This document shows, one piece after another, positions 25,182 to 32,580 of a stretch of DNA of 64,000 bases. The notes under the pieces are model-generated. The model saw only the letters and a list, made by a program, of their open reading frames with translations, was not told the DNA's origin and searched no databases. The position numbers and the translations under genes were made by a program. The first letter of the stretch is position 1. Each line of letters starts with the position of its first letter. Source of the DNA: Shimia_B sp038525525 (GTDB taxonomy: Bacteria; Pseudomonadota; Alphaproteobacteria; Rhodobacterales; Rhodobacteraceae). The stretch spans positions 248,001 to 312,000 of the forward strand of contig JBCBHO010000002.1 in assembly GCA_038525525.1 (NCBI GenBank), in the 5' to 3' direction.

Positions 25182-26955
25182 AGGCTTCCTGCGGGATGTC
25201 TACTTTCCCGAACTGGCGCATCTTCTTCTTGCCGGCCTTCTGCTTCTCCAGCAGCTTTTTCTTGCGGGAGGCGTCGCCGCCGTAGCACTTCGCGGTCACG
25301 TCCTTGCGCAGCGCTGACAGCGTCTCCCGCGCGATCACCTTGCCGCCGATGGCCGCCTGGATCGGGATCTTGAACATGTGGCGGGGGATGAGGTCCTTGA
25401 GTTTCTCGCACATGGCCCGCCCGCGCATCTCCGCCCGGTCGCGGTGGACCATCATGGAGAGGGCGTCCACCGGCTCCTCGTTCACGAGCAGGCTCATCTT
25501 CACGAGGTTGTCGGCGCGGTAGCCCTCCATCTGGTAGTCGAAGGAGGCGTAGCCCTTGGTGACGCTTTTGAGCCGGTCGTAGAAGTCGAAGACCACCTCG
25601 TTGAGCGGCAGGTCGTAGACCGTCATCGCCCGCGTCCCTGCATAGGTGAGGTCGAGCTGGATGCCGCGGCGCTCCTGGCAGAGCTTGAGCACGTCGCCCA
25701 GGTACTCGTCGGGCACGAGGATCGTGGCCTTGATGCGCGGCTCCTCGATGTGGTCGATGAGCGAGGGGTCGGGCATGTCGGCGGGGTTGTGGAGCTCGGT
25801 CATCTCGCCCGTCTTGTCATAGACGTGGTAGACGACGGAGGGCGCGGTGGTGATGAGCTCGATATCGTATTCGCGCTCGATCCGGTCGCGGATGACCTCG
25901 AGGTGGAGGAGCCCGAGGAAGCCGCAGCGGAAGCCGAAGCCCAGCGCGGCGGAGGTCTCCATCTCGTGACTGAAGGAGGCGTCATTCAGAGCGAGCTTGT
26001 CGATGGCGTCCCGCAGATCCTCGAACTGCGCGCTGTCCACCGGGAAGAGCCCGCAGAAGACGACCGGCTGCGAGGGTTTGAAGCCCGGGAGCGGCTCCGC
26101 GCAGGGGCGGCGTTCATGGGTGATCGTGTCGCCCACGCGCGTGTCGCGGACCTGCTTGATGGAGGCGTTGAGGTAGCCGATTTCGCCGGGCCCAAGGCTT
26201 TCCACCGCGGTCATGGCGGGGCGGTAGACGCCCACATCGTCCACGTCGTAGGTGCCGCCCGTCTTCATCATGCGGATCTTGTCGCCCTTCTTGAGCGTGC
26301 CCTCGATGATGCGGACGATACAGATGACGCCGAGATACTGGTCGTATTTCGAGTCCACCAGCATGGCCTTGAGCGGCGCGTCGGGGTCACCGTCCGTCGG
26401 GGGCGGGAGGCGGTGAACGATGGCCTCGAGCGTGTCCTCGATCCCGAGCCCCGTCTTGGCGCTCACGTGGAGCGCGTCGGTGGCATCGATGCCGATGACG
26501 TCCTCGATCTGCTCGCTCACGCGCTCGGGCTCGGAGGCCGGCAGGTCGATCTTGTTGAGCACGGGGACGATCTCGTGATCGGCGTCGATGGCCTGATAGA
26601 CATTGGCCAGCGTCTGCGCCTCAACGCCCTGCGTGCTATCCACCACGAGGAGGGAGCCTTCCACCGCGCGCATGGAGCGGGACACCTCGTAGGAGAAATC
26701 CACGTGGCCGGGCGTGTCGATGAGATTGAGCACGTAGCGCTCGCCGTCGCGCGCGACGTACTCGATGCGCACGGTGTTGGCCTTGATCGTGATGCCTCGC
26801 TCGCGCTCGATATCCATCGCGTCGAGAAGCTGCTCCTTCATATCGCGGTCGGCCACGGTGTTCGTCGACTGGATGAGCCGGTCGGCGAGCGTCGATTTCC
26901 CGTGGTCGATATGGGCGACGATGGAGAAATTGCGAATGTTTTTCAGCGGGGTCAT
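25153..26955 (-). CDS. lepA: Elongation factor 4 (LepA GTPase)
   Basis: A 600-residue translational GTPase that remodels stalled or misassembling ribosomes. G motifs: AHIDHGKSTLADRL (G1), DTPGHVDFSYEVSRSMRAVE (G3) and NKIDLP (G4). The LepA-specific C terminus ends KVDIPQEAFISALKMDG. Full length. The ATG at 26955 lacks a clear ribosome-binding site, but upstream in-frame codons are not family-like. The last codons form one arm of a long inverted repeat, and a foreign copy of this same end lies about 100 bases downstream, marking lepA as an insertion point. Confidence 0.97.
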   Translation of the reverse strand: MTPLKNIRNFSIVAHIDHGKSTLADRLIQSTNTVADRDMKEQLLDAMDIERERGITIKANTVRIEYVARDGERYVLNLIDTPGHVDFSYEVSRSMRAVEGSLLVVDSTQGVEAQTLANVYQAIDADHEIVPVLNKIDLPASEPERVSEQIEDVIGIDATDALHVSAKTGLGIEDTLEAIVHRLPPPTDGDPDAPLKAMLVDSKYDQYLGVICIVRIIEGTLKKGDKIRMMKTGGTYDVDDVGVYRPAMTAVESLGPGEIGYLNASIKQVRDTRVGDTITHERRPCAEPLPGFKPSQPVVFCGLFPVDSAQFEDLRDAIDKLALNDASFSHEMETSAALGFGFRCGFLGLLHLEVIRDRIEREYDIELITTAPSVVYHVYDKTGEMTELHNPADMPDPSLIDHIEEPRIKATILVPDEYLGDVLKLCQERRGIQLDLTYAGTRAMTVYDLPLNEVVFDFYDRLKSVTKGYASFDYQMEGYRADNLVKMSLLVNEEPVDALSMMVHRDRAEMRGRAMCEKLKDLIPRHMFKIPIQAAIGGKVIARETLSALRKDVTAKCYGGDASRKKKLLEKQKAGKKKMRQFGKVDIPQEAFISALKMDG

Positions 26956-27267
26956 GGGAGGGATATGCGGCGCATCCGAGGGCTGGTCAATGCGGCGCGG
27001 GGACGGGTGGTTTTCTTGTCGCGGGCGCAGCACAGTTAGCGGCAAAGGTGGCCGCGTGATGCCCAGGGAGGCACCGCCCAAAGCGCGGCCTTCCAGAGCC
27101 CAACGCAAGGAATGAATGCGACCCTCAGCCGGTCACATTGGCCTTATCGCACGCGCGCAGGGGCACACGGCGTCGTGATTGTCGGCTGGGCGGCGTTGTG
27201 GCATGCTGCGTGCAACGCGCCAGAGAGCGTGAAGACGTCGACGGACGCAACGAGCAGAGGCAATTTA
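26956..27267. other. Divergent intergenic region lepA / lipoprotein gene
   Basis: 312 bases without a supported gene. It must hold the promoters of lepA (leftward) and the lipoprotein gene (rightward). I see no convincing consensus promoter, hairpin or RNA motif. An ATG at 27112 opens a frame that joins the lipoprotein but gives a non-secretory N terminus. Confidence 0.5.
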
Positions 27268-27609
27268 ATGCGGATATTCATCGCCCTTCTTTTGATGTGC
27301 GCGCTGGCCGCCTGTGGCGGGCACACCGCCCGCGCGCCGGCGGGCATCTCCTTCGCCGCCGGGCCCATCAGCGAGGCCTGCCTCGCCGCGGGCCGGCAGA
27401 ACGCCAATCGTGCCTCGTGCCAGTGCATCCAGGGGGTCGCCGATGACAAGCTCAGCCGCGGGGACCAGCGCCTCGGCGCGAGCTTCTTCGACGACCCCGA
27501 GCGCGGCCAGGACGTGCGCCTCAATGACAGCCCGGGGGCCGATGCCTTCTGGGAGCGGTGGACGACCTATGCCGCGCGGGCCGAGGATGTCTGCCGGGCT
27601 GTGCTTTAG
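27268..27609 (+). CDS. Small outer-membrane or periplasmic lipoprotein
   Basis: A 113-residue protein. The start at 27268 gives a typical lipoprotein signal, MRIFIALLLMCALAACGG, with lipobox LAAC and acylated cysteine at residue 16, and AGAGG upstream. The mature part has CLAAGRQNANRASCQCIQGV, a cysteine cluster that could form disulfides, and ends EDVCRAVL. It resembles short Rhodobacteraceae lipoproteins of unknown role. Its stop overlaps the convergent phosphatase gene by 4 bases. Confidence 0.8.
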   Translation: MRIFIALLLMCALAACGGHTARAPAGISFAAGPISEACLAAGRQNANRASCQCIQGVADDKLSRGDQRLGASFFDDPERGQDVRLNDSPGADAFWERWTTYAARAEDVCRAVL

Positions 27610-28067
27610 GCCTTGGGCTTTTGGCTCTGGGACACCTCGCGCGCCAGACCGTCAATGCAGGCCTCGATGAGGCGGAGCGCGCCGTCGAAATCGCGGGTGT
27701 AGTAGGGGTCGGGCACGTGATCCGGGGCTGAGCCACCTTCGTCCCGAGCGGCGTAATCGGTGAGCTTGCGGAGCGGGGTCCGGTTCCCCGGCGGGCGGAG
27801 GCGCTCGGCATCCCGAGCGTTCTGATCATCCATGACGACGAGGAGGTCGAACGCGTCGAAATCCGCCGCCGCGAGCTGGCGCGCGCGGAGGGGGGCCATG
27901 TCGTAGCCCCAGGCGCGGGCCGCATCCTGCATGGGGCCGTAGGGCGGATCGCCCACGTGCCAGTCCCCCGTTCCGGCGCTGTCGCAATCGAGCCCGCGCG
28001 CGCGGGCCACGGCCTCGGCGGCGGGCGAGCGGCAGATATTTCCCAGGCAGACGAAGAGGATGCGCAT
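27606..28067 (-). CDS. Low-molecular-weight protein-tyrosine phosphatase
   Basis: A 153-residue phosphatase. The P-loop is at the very start: FVCLGNICRSP with nucleophile Cys7 and Arg13 (CX5R). The general acid is in DPYYTRDFDGA near residue 116. Length is normal for the family (about 150). The ATG at 28067 was chosen because the P-loop must lie within the first 15 residues. Without a neighbouring tyrosine kinase or exopolysaccharide genes the substrate is unknown. Confidence 0.93.
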   Translation of the reverse strand: MRILFVCLGNICRSPAAEAVARARGLDCDSAGTGDWHVGDPPYGPMQDAARAWGYDMAPLRARQLAAADFDAFDLLVVMDDQNARDAERLRPPGNRTPLRKLTDYAARDEGGSAPDHVPDPYYTRDFDGALRLIEACIDGLAREVSQSQKPKA

Positions 28068-28110
28068 GGCCCATGCTTGCACGGGCGCAGCGGGGCCACA
28101 ATGATGCGGC

Positions 28111-28806
28111 ATGGATCTCGTCATTCTCACCGGCGCGGGCGTCTCGGCGGAAAGCGGTCTCGCCACCTTCCGCGACGCGGGCGGCCTCTGGGAGGGTCAC
28201 CGCCCCGAGGACGTGGCGACGCCCGAGGCCTTCGCGCGGGACCCCGAGATGGTGCAGCGCTTCTACAATGCCCGGCGCGCGGCTGCCCGGGCCGCACGGC
28301 CCAACGCCGCCCATGCCGCGCTCGCCGATCTTCAGGCCCGGCTCGGGGCGCGGATGCTCCTCGTGACGCAGAACGTGGACGGGCTGCATAAGGCCGCGGG
28401 GCACGGGGACGTGCTGCACATGCACGGCGCGCTGGATGGCGCCACCTGCGCGGCCTGCGGTGCAAGGTGGGCCGCCCCTCGCATCATGGACGTGCGTAAC
28501 CCCTGCCCCTCCTGCGGGGCGCAGGCCACACGGCCCGATATCGTGTGGTTCGGCGAGATGCCCCGACACATGGGCCGCATCTATGACGCGCTCGAGGCCG
28601 CGTCCGTCTTCGCCGCCATCGGCACCTCCGGGCAGGTTTACCCGGCGGCCGGGTTCGTCGAAATTGCAGCGGGGCGCGGCGCGGAGACATGGGAACTCAC
28701 CCTCGCGCCCTCCGGCAACCCGCTCTTCGACGAGACGCGCGCGGGGAAGGCCACGAAGACCGTCCCCGGCTGGTGCGCGGAAATGGCAGCACGCTTCGGC
28801 GTCTAG
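28111..28806 (+). CDS. cobB: NAD-dependent protein deacylase (sirtuin)
   Basis: A 231-residue class III sirtuin that removes acyl groups from lysines, using NAD. NAD site: LTGAGVSAESGLATFRD (residues 6-22). Catalytic region: TQNVDGLHKAAG and HMHGALDGATC. Zinc site: C-A-A-C followed by CPSC. The Ala/Tyr/Arg features that would separate deacetylase from desuccinylase include FYNARRAAA, which resembles the Y-x-x-R pair of CobB/SIRT5 types, so broad deacylase activity is likely. It overlaps the next convergent small gene by 4 bases. Confidence 0.94.
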   Translation: MDLVILTGAGVSAESGLATFRDAGGLWEGHRPEDVATPEAFARDPEMVQRFYNARRAAARAARPNAAHAALADLQARLGARMLLVTQNVDGLHKAAGHGDVLHMHGALDGATCAACGARWAAPRIMDVRNPCPSCGAQATRPDIVWFGEMPRHMGRIYDALEAASVFAAIGTSGQVYPAAGFVEIAAGRGAETWELTLAPSGNPLFDETRAGKATKTVPGWCAEMAARFGV

Positions 28807-28994
28807 TTCGCCTGGTGCAGTTGGTCGGTCGGGATGGTGCGATAGGTGCTGTTCTGCGCGTCGACGTAATCCTTGCCGTTCGACGCGGCGAGGATGATGA
28901 GGACGACGGAGAGCGCCCCCGCACCGAGGACGCCTTTATACATCCAGCCGGGGACAACGGGGCTCATGAGCGGGTGATCGGATTTCAGTTTCAT
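28803..28994 (-). CDS. Small single-helix membrane protein
   Basis: A 63-residue protein with polar N terminus MKLKSDHPLMSPVVPGWMYK, one transmembrane segment at about residues 20-37 (GVLGAGALSVVLIILAAS), and a polar tail. Family and function unknown. It ends convergently on cobB. Confidence 0.6.
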   Translation of the reverse strand: MKLKSDHPLMSPVVPGWMYKGVLGAGALSVVLIILAASNGKDYVDAQNSTYRTIPTDQLHQAN

Positions 28995-29130
28995 GCCTCA
29001 TCAACGCAGCGAGGCGGGGCAAGGTTTCCCCCGCGTTTTCCCCATGTCTTCCCAGGGCTTTCCCGCGCCTCGCGCGGAACCCAGCGCCGGGGCGCTTGTT
29101 TTCCTTGGCAAGACTGCAAAGGAGAAAGCC

Positions 29131-29583
29131 ATGAGCCGCCCCATCCACCGCACCGACAAGATCAGCGACAGCCGCCCCGCCTTCGCCGCGCTCTACGATC
29201 GCAGCCGGGACGCCGAGGCCGCCTATCGCGGGCTCGCCGGCGCCATGGAGGGCAGTCTGAAGGCGAAGGTGGAGACCATGGCCAGCTTCCATTCCGCGCG
29301 CGCCGAAAAGATGCGCGAAATCGCCGGGCGCGTCGTCAATTTCGACGATGACAAGCGCCTCGACGGCACGATCGCGGGCTGGGTCGGCGTGCAGGCCGCG
29401 GCCGCGGAGGCGGCGCTCACGGGCAAGCTGCCTGCCAGCCTGAAGCTCCTCGAAGACCGCGTCTCCAGCGCCATCGACAAGGCCATCATCGAGGATCACA
29501 CCGATCCCACGCGGGGCATGCTCGAGGAGATGAAGCTCGAGCTCCTCGCGCGGCACGAGGAGCTCGGATTTACAAAGGACTGA
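29131..29583 (+). CDS. Helical protein of unknown function
   Basis: A 150-residue protein from the ATG at 29131, which has AAGGAG at good spacing; the frame is open upstream but without such a site. Composition is Ala/Glu/Lys-rich with no hydrophobic segment, and the pattern (MEGSLKAKVETMASFHSARA, then KAIIEDHTDPTRGMLEEMKL) suggests a helical bundle, possibly ferritin- or DUF2383-like. I cannot assign it firmly. Confidence 0.6.
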   Translation: MSRPIHRTDKISDSRPAFAALYDRSRDAEAAYRGLAGAMEGSLKAKVETMASFHSARAEKMREIAGRVVNFDDDKRLDGTIAGWVGVQAAAAEAALTGKLPASLKLLEDRVSSAIDKAIIEDHTDPTRGMLEEMKLELLARHEELGFTKD

Positions 29584-29634
29584 CGCCCGTGACCCTGCCT
29601 AATGGGGCCCGGCTTGCGGGCGGGGCGATCCGGG

Positions 29635-30189
29635 TCAGCTATCCTCGCCGTGGCTGTGGCCGTTGCCGCCGTGATCCATCATCCCGTGACCATCCTCGCG
29701 CTCGAGGTCCACTTGGATCGTGACCGCAATCTCGCCGGCCTTCTCGAAGACGAGGGTCACGGGGATTTCCTTGCCCTGCTCAAAGCTCTCGCGGAGCCCC
29801 ATGAACATGACGTGGTCCCCGCCGCGCGCGAGCGTGGCGCTCCCGCCCGCGGGGATCACGAGCCCGTCTTCGACCTCGCGCATCATCATCATGCCGTTCT
29901 CTCCCTCGACATGGGTGTGCAGCTCCACGCGGGCCGAGACATCGGAGCGTGCTTCGATGAGCCGGTCATCGGTATCGGTGGGGTTCATGATCACCATGAA
30001 CGCTGCCCCTGCGCGGGCATTGGGGGTCGCGGCGCGGGCGTAGGCGTCGTGGATCACGGGGGCATCGCCCTCCATCATCATCGCCATGTCGCCGTCCTTG
30101 TCGGCCATGGACATGGACATGGAGGTATCGCCCGCGAGTGCCGTCGTGGCCGCGAGGAGCGCGGCGGTCATCGTGAGGTGCTTTAGCAT
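29635..30189 (-). CDS. Periplasmic copper chaperone PCu(A)C family
   Basis: A 184-residue secreted protein. Signal peptide MLKHLTMTAALLAATTALAG, then a Met-rich stretch (SMSMSMADKDGDMAMMMEGD). The PCu(A)C/DUF461 domain has HTHVEGENGMMMM and DHVMFMGL, matching the H/M...HxM copper(I) site. The C terminus is a His/Met tail (GHGMMDHGGNGHSHGEDS), giving extra metal ligands. Such proteins deliver copper to cytochrome oxidase CuA. The gene upstream in the same direction is a small secreted cysteine protein 34 bases away, probably one operon. Confidence 0.92.
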   Translation of the reverse strand: MLKHLTMTAALLAATTALAGDTSMSMSMADKDGDMAMMMEGDAPVIHDAYARAATPNARAGAAFMVIMNPTDTDDRLIEARSDVSARVELHTHVEGENGMMMMREVEDGLVIPAGGSATLARGGDHVMFMGLRESFEQGKEIPVTLVFEKAGEIAVTIQVDLEREDGHGMMDHGGNGHSHGEDS

Positions 30190-30223
30190 GTAACTGTCCT
30201 TTCAGTGTCTGAGCGATGAGTGG

Positions 30224-30562
30224 TCAGACGATGAAAGGCGGGCCCCTGGCTTGCGTGGCGGCAGGGGCGCGACCGGGGGCATGATTGCGAGCGAAGGTCG
30301 CGGCGGTGCGCAGCGAAGGCCCGTCGAGGGCCAGGGCCGGCGATGGCGCGGCTTCCTGTCCGAAGAGGCTCAACGCGGCCTCGGGGCAGATGCCCGCGCG
30401 CTCCACCTCGTTGCCCGCGCCGTCGAGCCAGATCACGGTCGTCGAAAGACCGTGGCAGATCACGACGGCGTCAGACGCAGGCACCGCTCCCCGGGCATGG
30501 CCCACGGCGACGCTCGTCACGAGCGTCAGGCAGGCCAAGAGGGAAAAGAGCAGCGTCTTCAT
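30224..30562 (-). CDS. Small secreted cysteine protein (DUF2946-like)
   Basis: A 112-residue protein with signal peptide MKTLLFSLLACLTLVTSVAV. The mature part has VVICHGLSTTVIWLDGAGNE and then GICPEAALSLF, the C...LDxxG...CP layout seen in DUF2946-type proteins near copper genes, though the second cysteine of the CPxC pair is missing here. It precedes the PCu(A)C gene by 34 bases, so a role in periplasmic copper handling is inferred from context. Confidence 0.6.
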   Translation of the reverse strand: MKTLLFSLLACLTLVTSVAVGHARGAVPASDAVVICHGLSTTVIWLDGAGNEVERAGICPEAALSLFGQEAAPSPALALDGPSLRTAATFARNHAPGRAPAATQARGPPFIV

Positions 30563-30623
30563 GGCCAAAAGGTAAGGCGCGCCCCCACCGCAGGCAAGCC
30601 GATCTCCCCGCGGCATAGAACGC

Positions 30624-30646
30624 AAAAAGCCCCGCCATGGCGGGGC
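30624..30646 (-). terminator. Rho-independent terminator of rpmB
   Basis: A perfect palindrome, GCCCCGCCATGGCGGGGC (30629-30646), followed on the minus strand by TTTTT (30628-30624). It lies 23 bases after the rpmB stop: a textbook intrinsic terminator. Confidence 0.9.
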
Positions 30647-30668
30647 CTTGCCGAGGAAAGCGTGGCGT

Positions 30669-30950
30669 TTACGCCTGTGCTTTCGCGATGTCTTTCTTGA
30701 TCTTGAGCGCGTTGGGCGAAAGCTCCGCGTCCTTTGCCTTGGCGAGGAAGCCGTCGAGCCCGCCGCGGTGATCCACCGTGCGCAGCGCCGCCGCCGAAAT
30801 GCGCAGCTTGAAGGAGCGGTCCAGGATGTCGGAGCGCAGCGTCTGCTCGTTCAGGTTCGGCAGGAAGCGGCGCTTCGTCTTGTTGTTGGCGTGGGACACG
30901 TTGTGGCCGCTCATCGGGCCCTTGCCGGTCAGTTCGCAAACGCGCGACAT
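30669..30950 (-). CDS. rpmB: 50S ribosomal protein L28
   Basis: A 93-residue ribosomal protein of the alphaproteobacterial length. N terminus MSRVCELTGKGPMSGHNVSH and core KTKRRFLPNLNEQTLRSD are diagnostic. GAGG lies 8 bases before the ATG. It is a single-gene unit with its own intrinsic terminator. Confidence 0.98.
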   Translation of the reverse strand: MSRVCELTGKGPMSGHNVSHANNKTKRRFLPNLNEQTLRSDILDRSFKLRISAAALRTVDHRGGLDGFLAKAKDAELSPNALKIKKDIAKAQA

Positions 30951-31124
30951 CGGTTCATCCTCGTCTCGGGCCCGGGCCATGCCAACGGGCGACATCTCAT
31001 AGGTGGCGGAGGCCAGCGTCGGCCTCGAATTTCGTCCGCGGGCTATACGCAAGGCCCCCTGCCCCGTCAACACCTCCCCGCACGACGTCCGCGTACGGCG
31101 CGCCGCGTCACCGCGCGTGCGTCC

Positions 31125-31493
31125 CTACCGGTGTTGATCCACAAGGATGATGTTGCCGTCCGGGTCCATGACGGTGAAGGAGCCCGGCCCGTCCTCGGGC
31201 AGGTTGGCCTCCCCCAGTTCGAGCCCCGCCCCCTTGAGCCGCGTGGCCAGCGCGCGCACGTCCTCGAAGGGGTCCTGCGGCTGGGCGTTCTGGTCCCAGC
31301 CGGGATTGAAGGTGAGCCGGTTGCCCTCGAACATGCCCTGGAAGAGGCCGATGATCGTGGGCCCGGCCTTCAGGATGAGCCAGCCCTGGTCCGGGTCGCC
31401 CCCCATCGTGTCAAAGCCCAGCTCCTCGTAGAAGGCGCGGGAGGTGGCGAGGTCCTTGACGGCGAGCGAGGTGGAGAAAGCGGCGGTCTTCAT
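31125..31493 (-). CDS. VOC-family (glyoxalase-like) protein
   Basis: A 122-residue single VOC domain: FSTSLAVKDLATSRAFYEEL at the start, GLFQGMFEGNRLTFNPG in the middle, and the family end FTVMDPDGNIILVDQHR. Metal-binding histidines of true glyoxalase I are incomplete, so it is more likely an unassigned VOC enzyme or binding protein. It is transcribed toward rpmB and away from nothing obvious; 55 bases separate it from meaB, possibly one unit. Confidence 0.85.
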   Translation of the reverse strand: MKTAAFSTSLAVKDLATSRAFYEELGFDTMGGDPDQGWLILKAGPTIIGLFQGMFEGNRLTFNPGWDQNAQPQDPFEDVRALATRLKGAGLELGEANLPEDGPGSFTVMDPDGNIILVDQHR

Positions 31494-31548
31494 GGCGCGA
31501 GCCTAGCATAGAGGCGCGATTTTCGCACCGATTCCCCCGGTCGGGCCT

Positions 31549-32514
31549 TCAGAGCAGCTCCGAGAGCACCTTTTCAGCGGCCATCGCCGCCGTGAGCCGC
31601 CCCTCGCGGACCTCCGTCTCGAGCGCCGCGAGATCCTTACGGGCCCTGAGCCGCGCCTCCATCCCCTGCCGGAGCTCCTCGCGAAACCAGTAGGCCGCCT
31701 GCGCCGCGCGCCGCGCCGCCCAGACGCCTTTTTCCATGCGCCACATCGCCAGCGCCTCGATCTCCGACCAGAGCTGGGGCAGGCCCGTACCCTCCACCGC
31801 CGAGACCATGAGCGCCTTCGGGATATCGTCGGGGTCCTGCGGGCGCTTCCTCAGGAGCCGGAGCGCCCCGGCATAATCCGCACAGGTGCGGGTCGCGGTG
31901 GATTTCAGCGCCCCATCGGCCTTGTTGACGACGACGAGGTCCGCGATCTCCATGATCCCGCGCTTCACGCCCTGGAGCTCGTCACCCCCCGCAGGCGCGA
32001 GGAGAAGCACGAAGACATCGCACATCTCCGCCACGGCGGTCTCCGATTGGCCCACGCCCACCGTCTCGATCAGCACCACGTCGAACCCCGCCCCTTCGCA
32101 AAGGCTCACCGCCTCCCGCGTGCGCCGCGCCACGCCGCCCAGATGGGTCTGGGAGGGCGAAGGGCGGATATAGGCGAGCGGGTGGCGCGAAAGCTGCTCC
32201 ATGCGGGTCTTGTCGCCGAGGATCGAGCCCCCGGTGCGCGCAGAAGAAGGATCGACGGCGAGCACGGCGACCTTCTTGCCCGCCTCGGCGAGCATGAGGC
32301 CGAAGCCCTCGATGAAGGTCGATTTGCCCACGCCCGGCGTGCCCGAGAGACCGATGCGCAGCGCGGCCCGGTCCGTGGGCAGCGCGCCCAAGAGGGCGGC
32401 CGCCTGCGCGCGATGATCCGCGCGCCCGCTCTCGATGAGCGTGATCGCCCGGGCCAGCGCGCGGCGGTTCCCTTCGGCGACTTTGGCGGCCAGATCGTCC
32501 ATGGCGCCATTCAT
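31549..32514 (-). CDS. meaB: Methylmalonyl-CoA mutase-associated GTPase MeaB
   Basis: A 321-residue SIMIBI GTPase that guards cobalamin loading of methylmalonyl-CoA mutase. Walker A is LSGTPGVGKSTFIEGF (about residues 57-72), then AVDPSSARTGGSILGDKTRM, ETVGVGQSE and VVNKADG. Two in-frame ATGs, 32514 and 32502, are equally plausible; neither has a strong ribosome-binding site. With prpE and mce in this window it supports propionyl-CoA breakdown via methylmalonyl-CoA. Divergent from hrpB across about 66 bases. Confidence 0.94.
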   Translation of the reverse strand: MNGAMDDLAAKVAEGNRRALARAITLIESGRADHRAQAAALLGALPTDRAALRIGLSGTPGVGKSTFIEGFGLMLAEAGKKVAVLAVDPSSARTGGSILGDKTRMEQLSRHPLAYIRPSPSQTHLGGVARRTREAVSLCEGAGFDVVLIETVGVGQSETAVAEMCDVFVLLLAPAGGDELQGVKRGIMEIADLVVVNKADGALKSTATRTCADYAGALRLLRKRPQDPDDIPKALMVSAVEGTGLPQLWSEIEALAMWRMEKGVWAARRAAQAAYWFREELRQGMEARLRARKDLAALETEVREGRLTAAMAAEKVLSELL

Positions 32515-32580
32515 GGCGCGCGCGCGCGGAGGCGTCCAGAGCCCTTCCGCTCGCGTCCGCGCTGGCCTAGCTATCGGCCC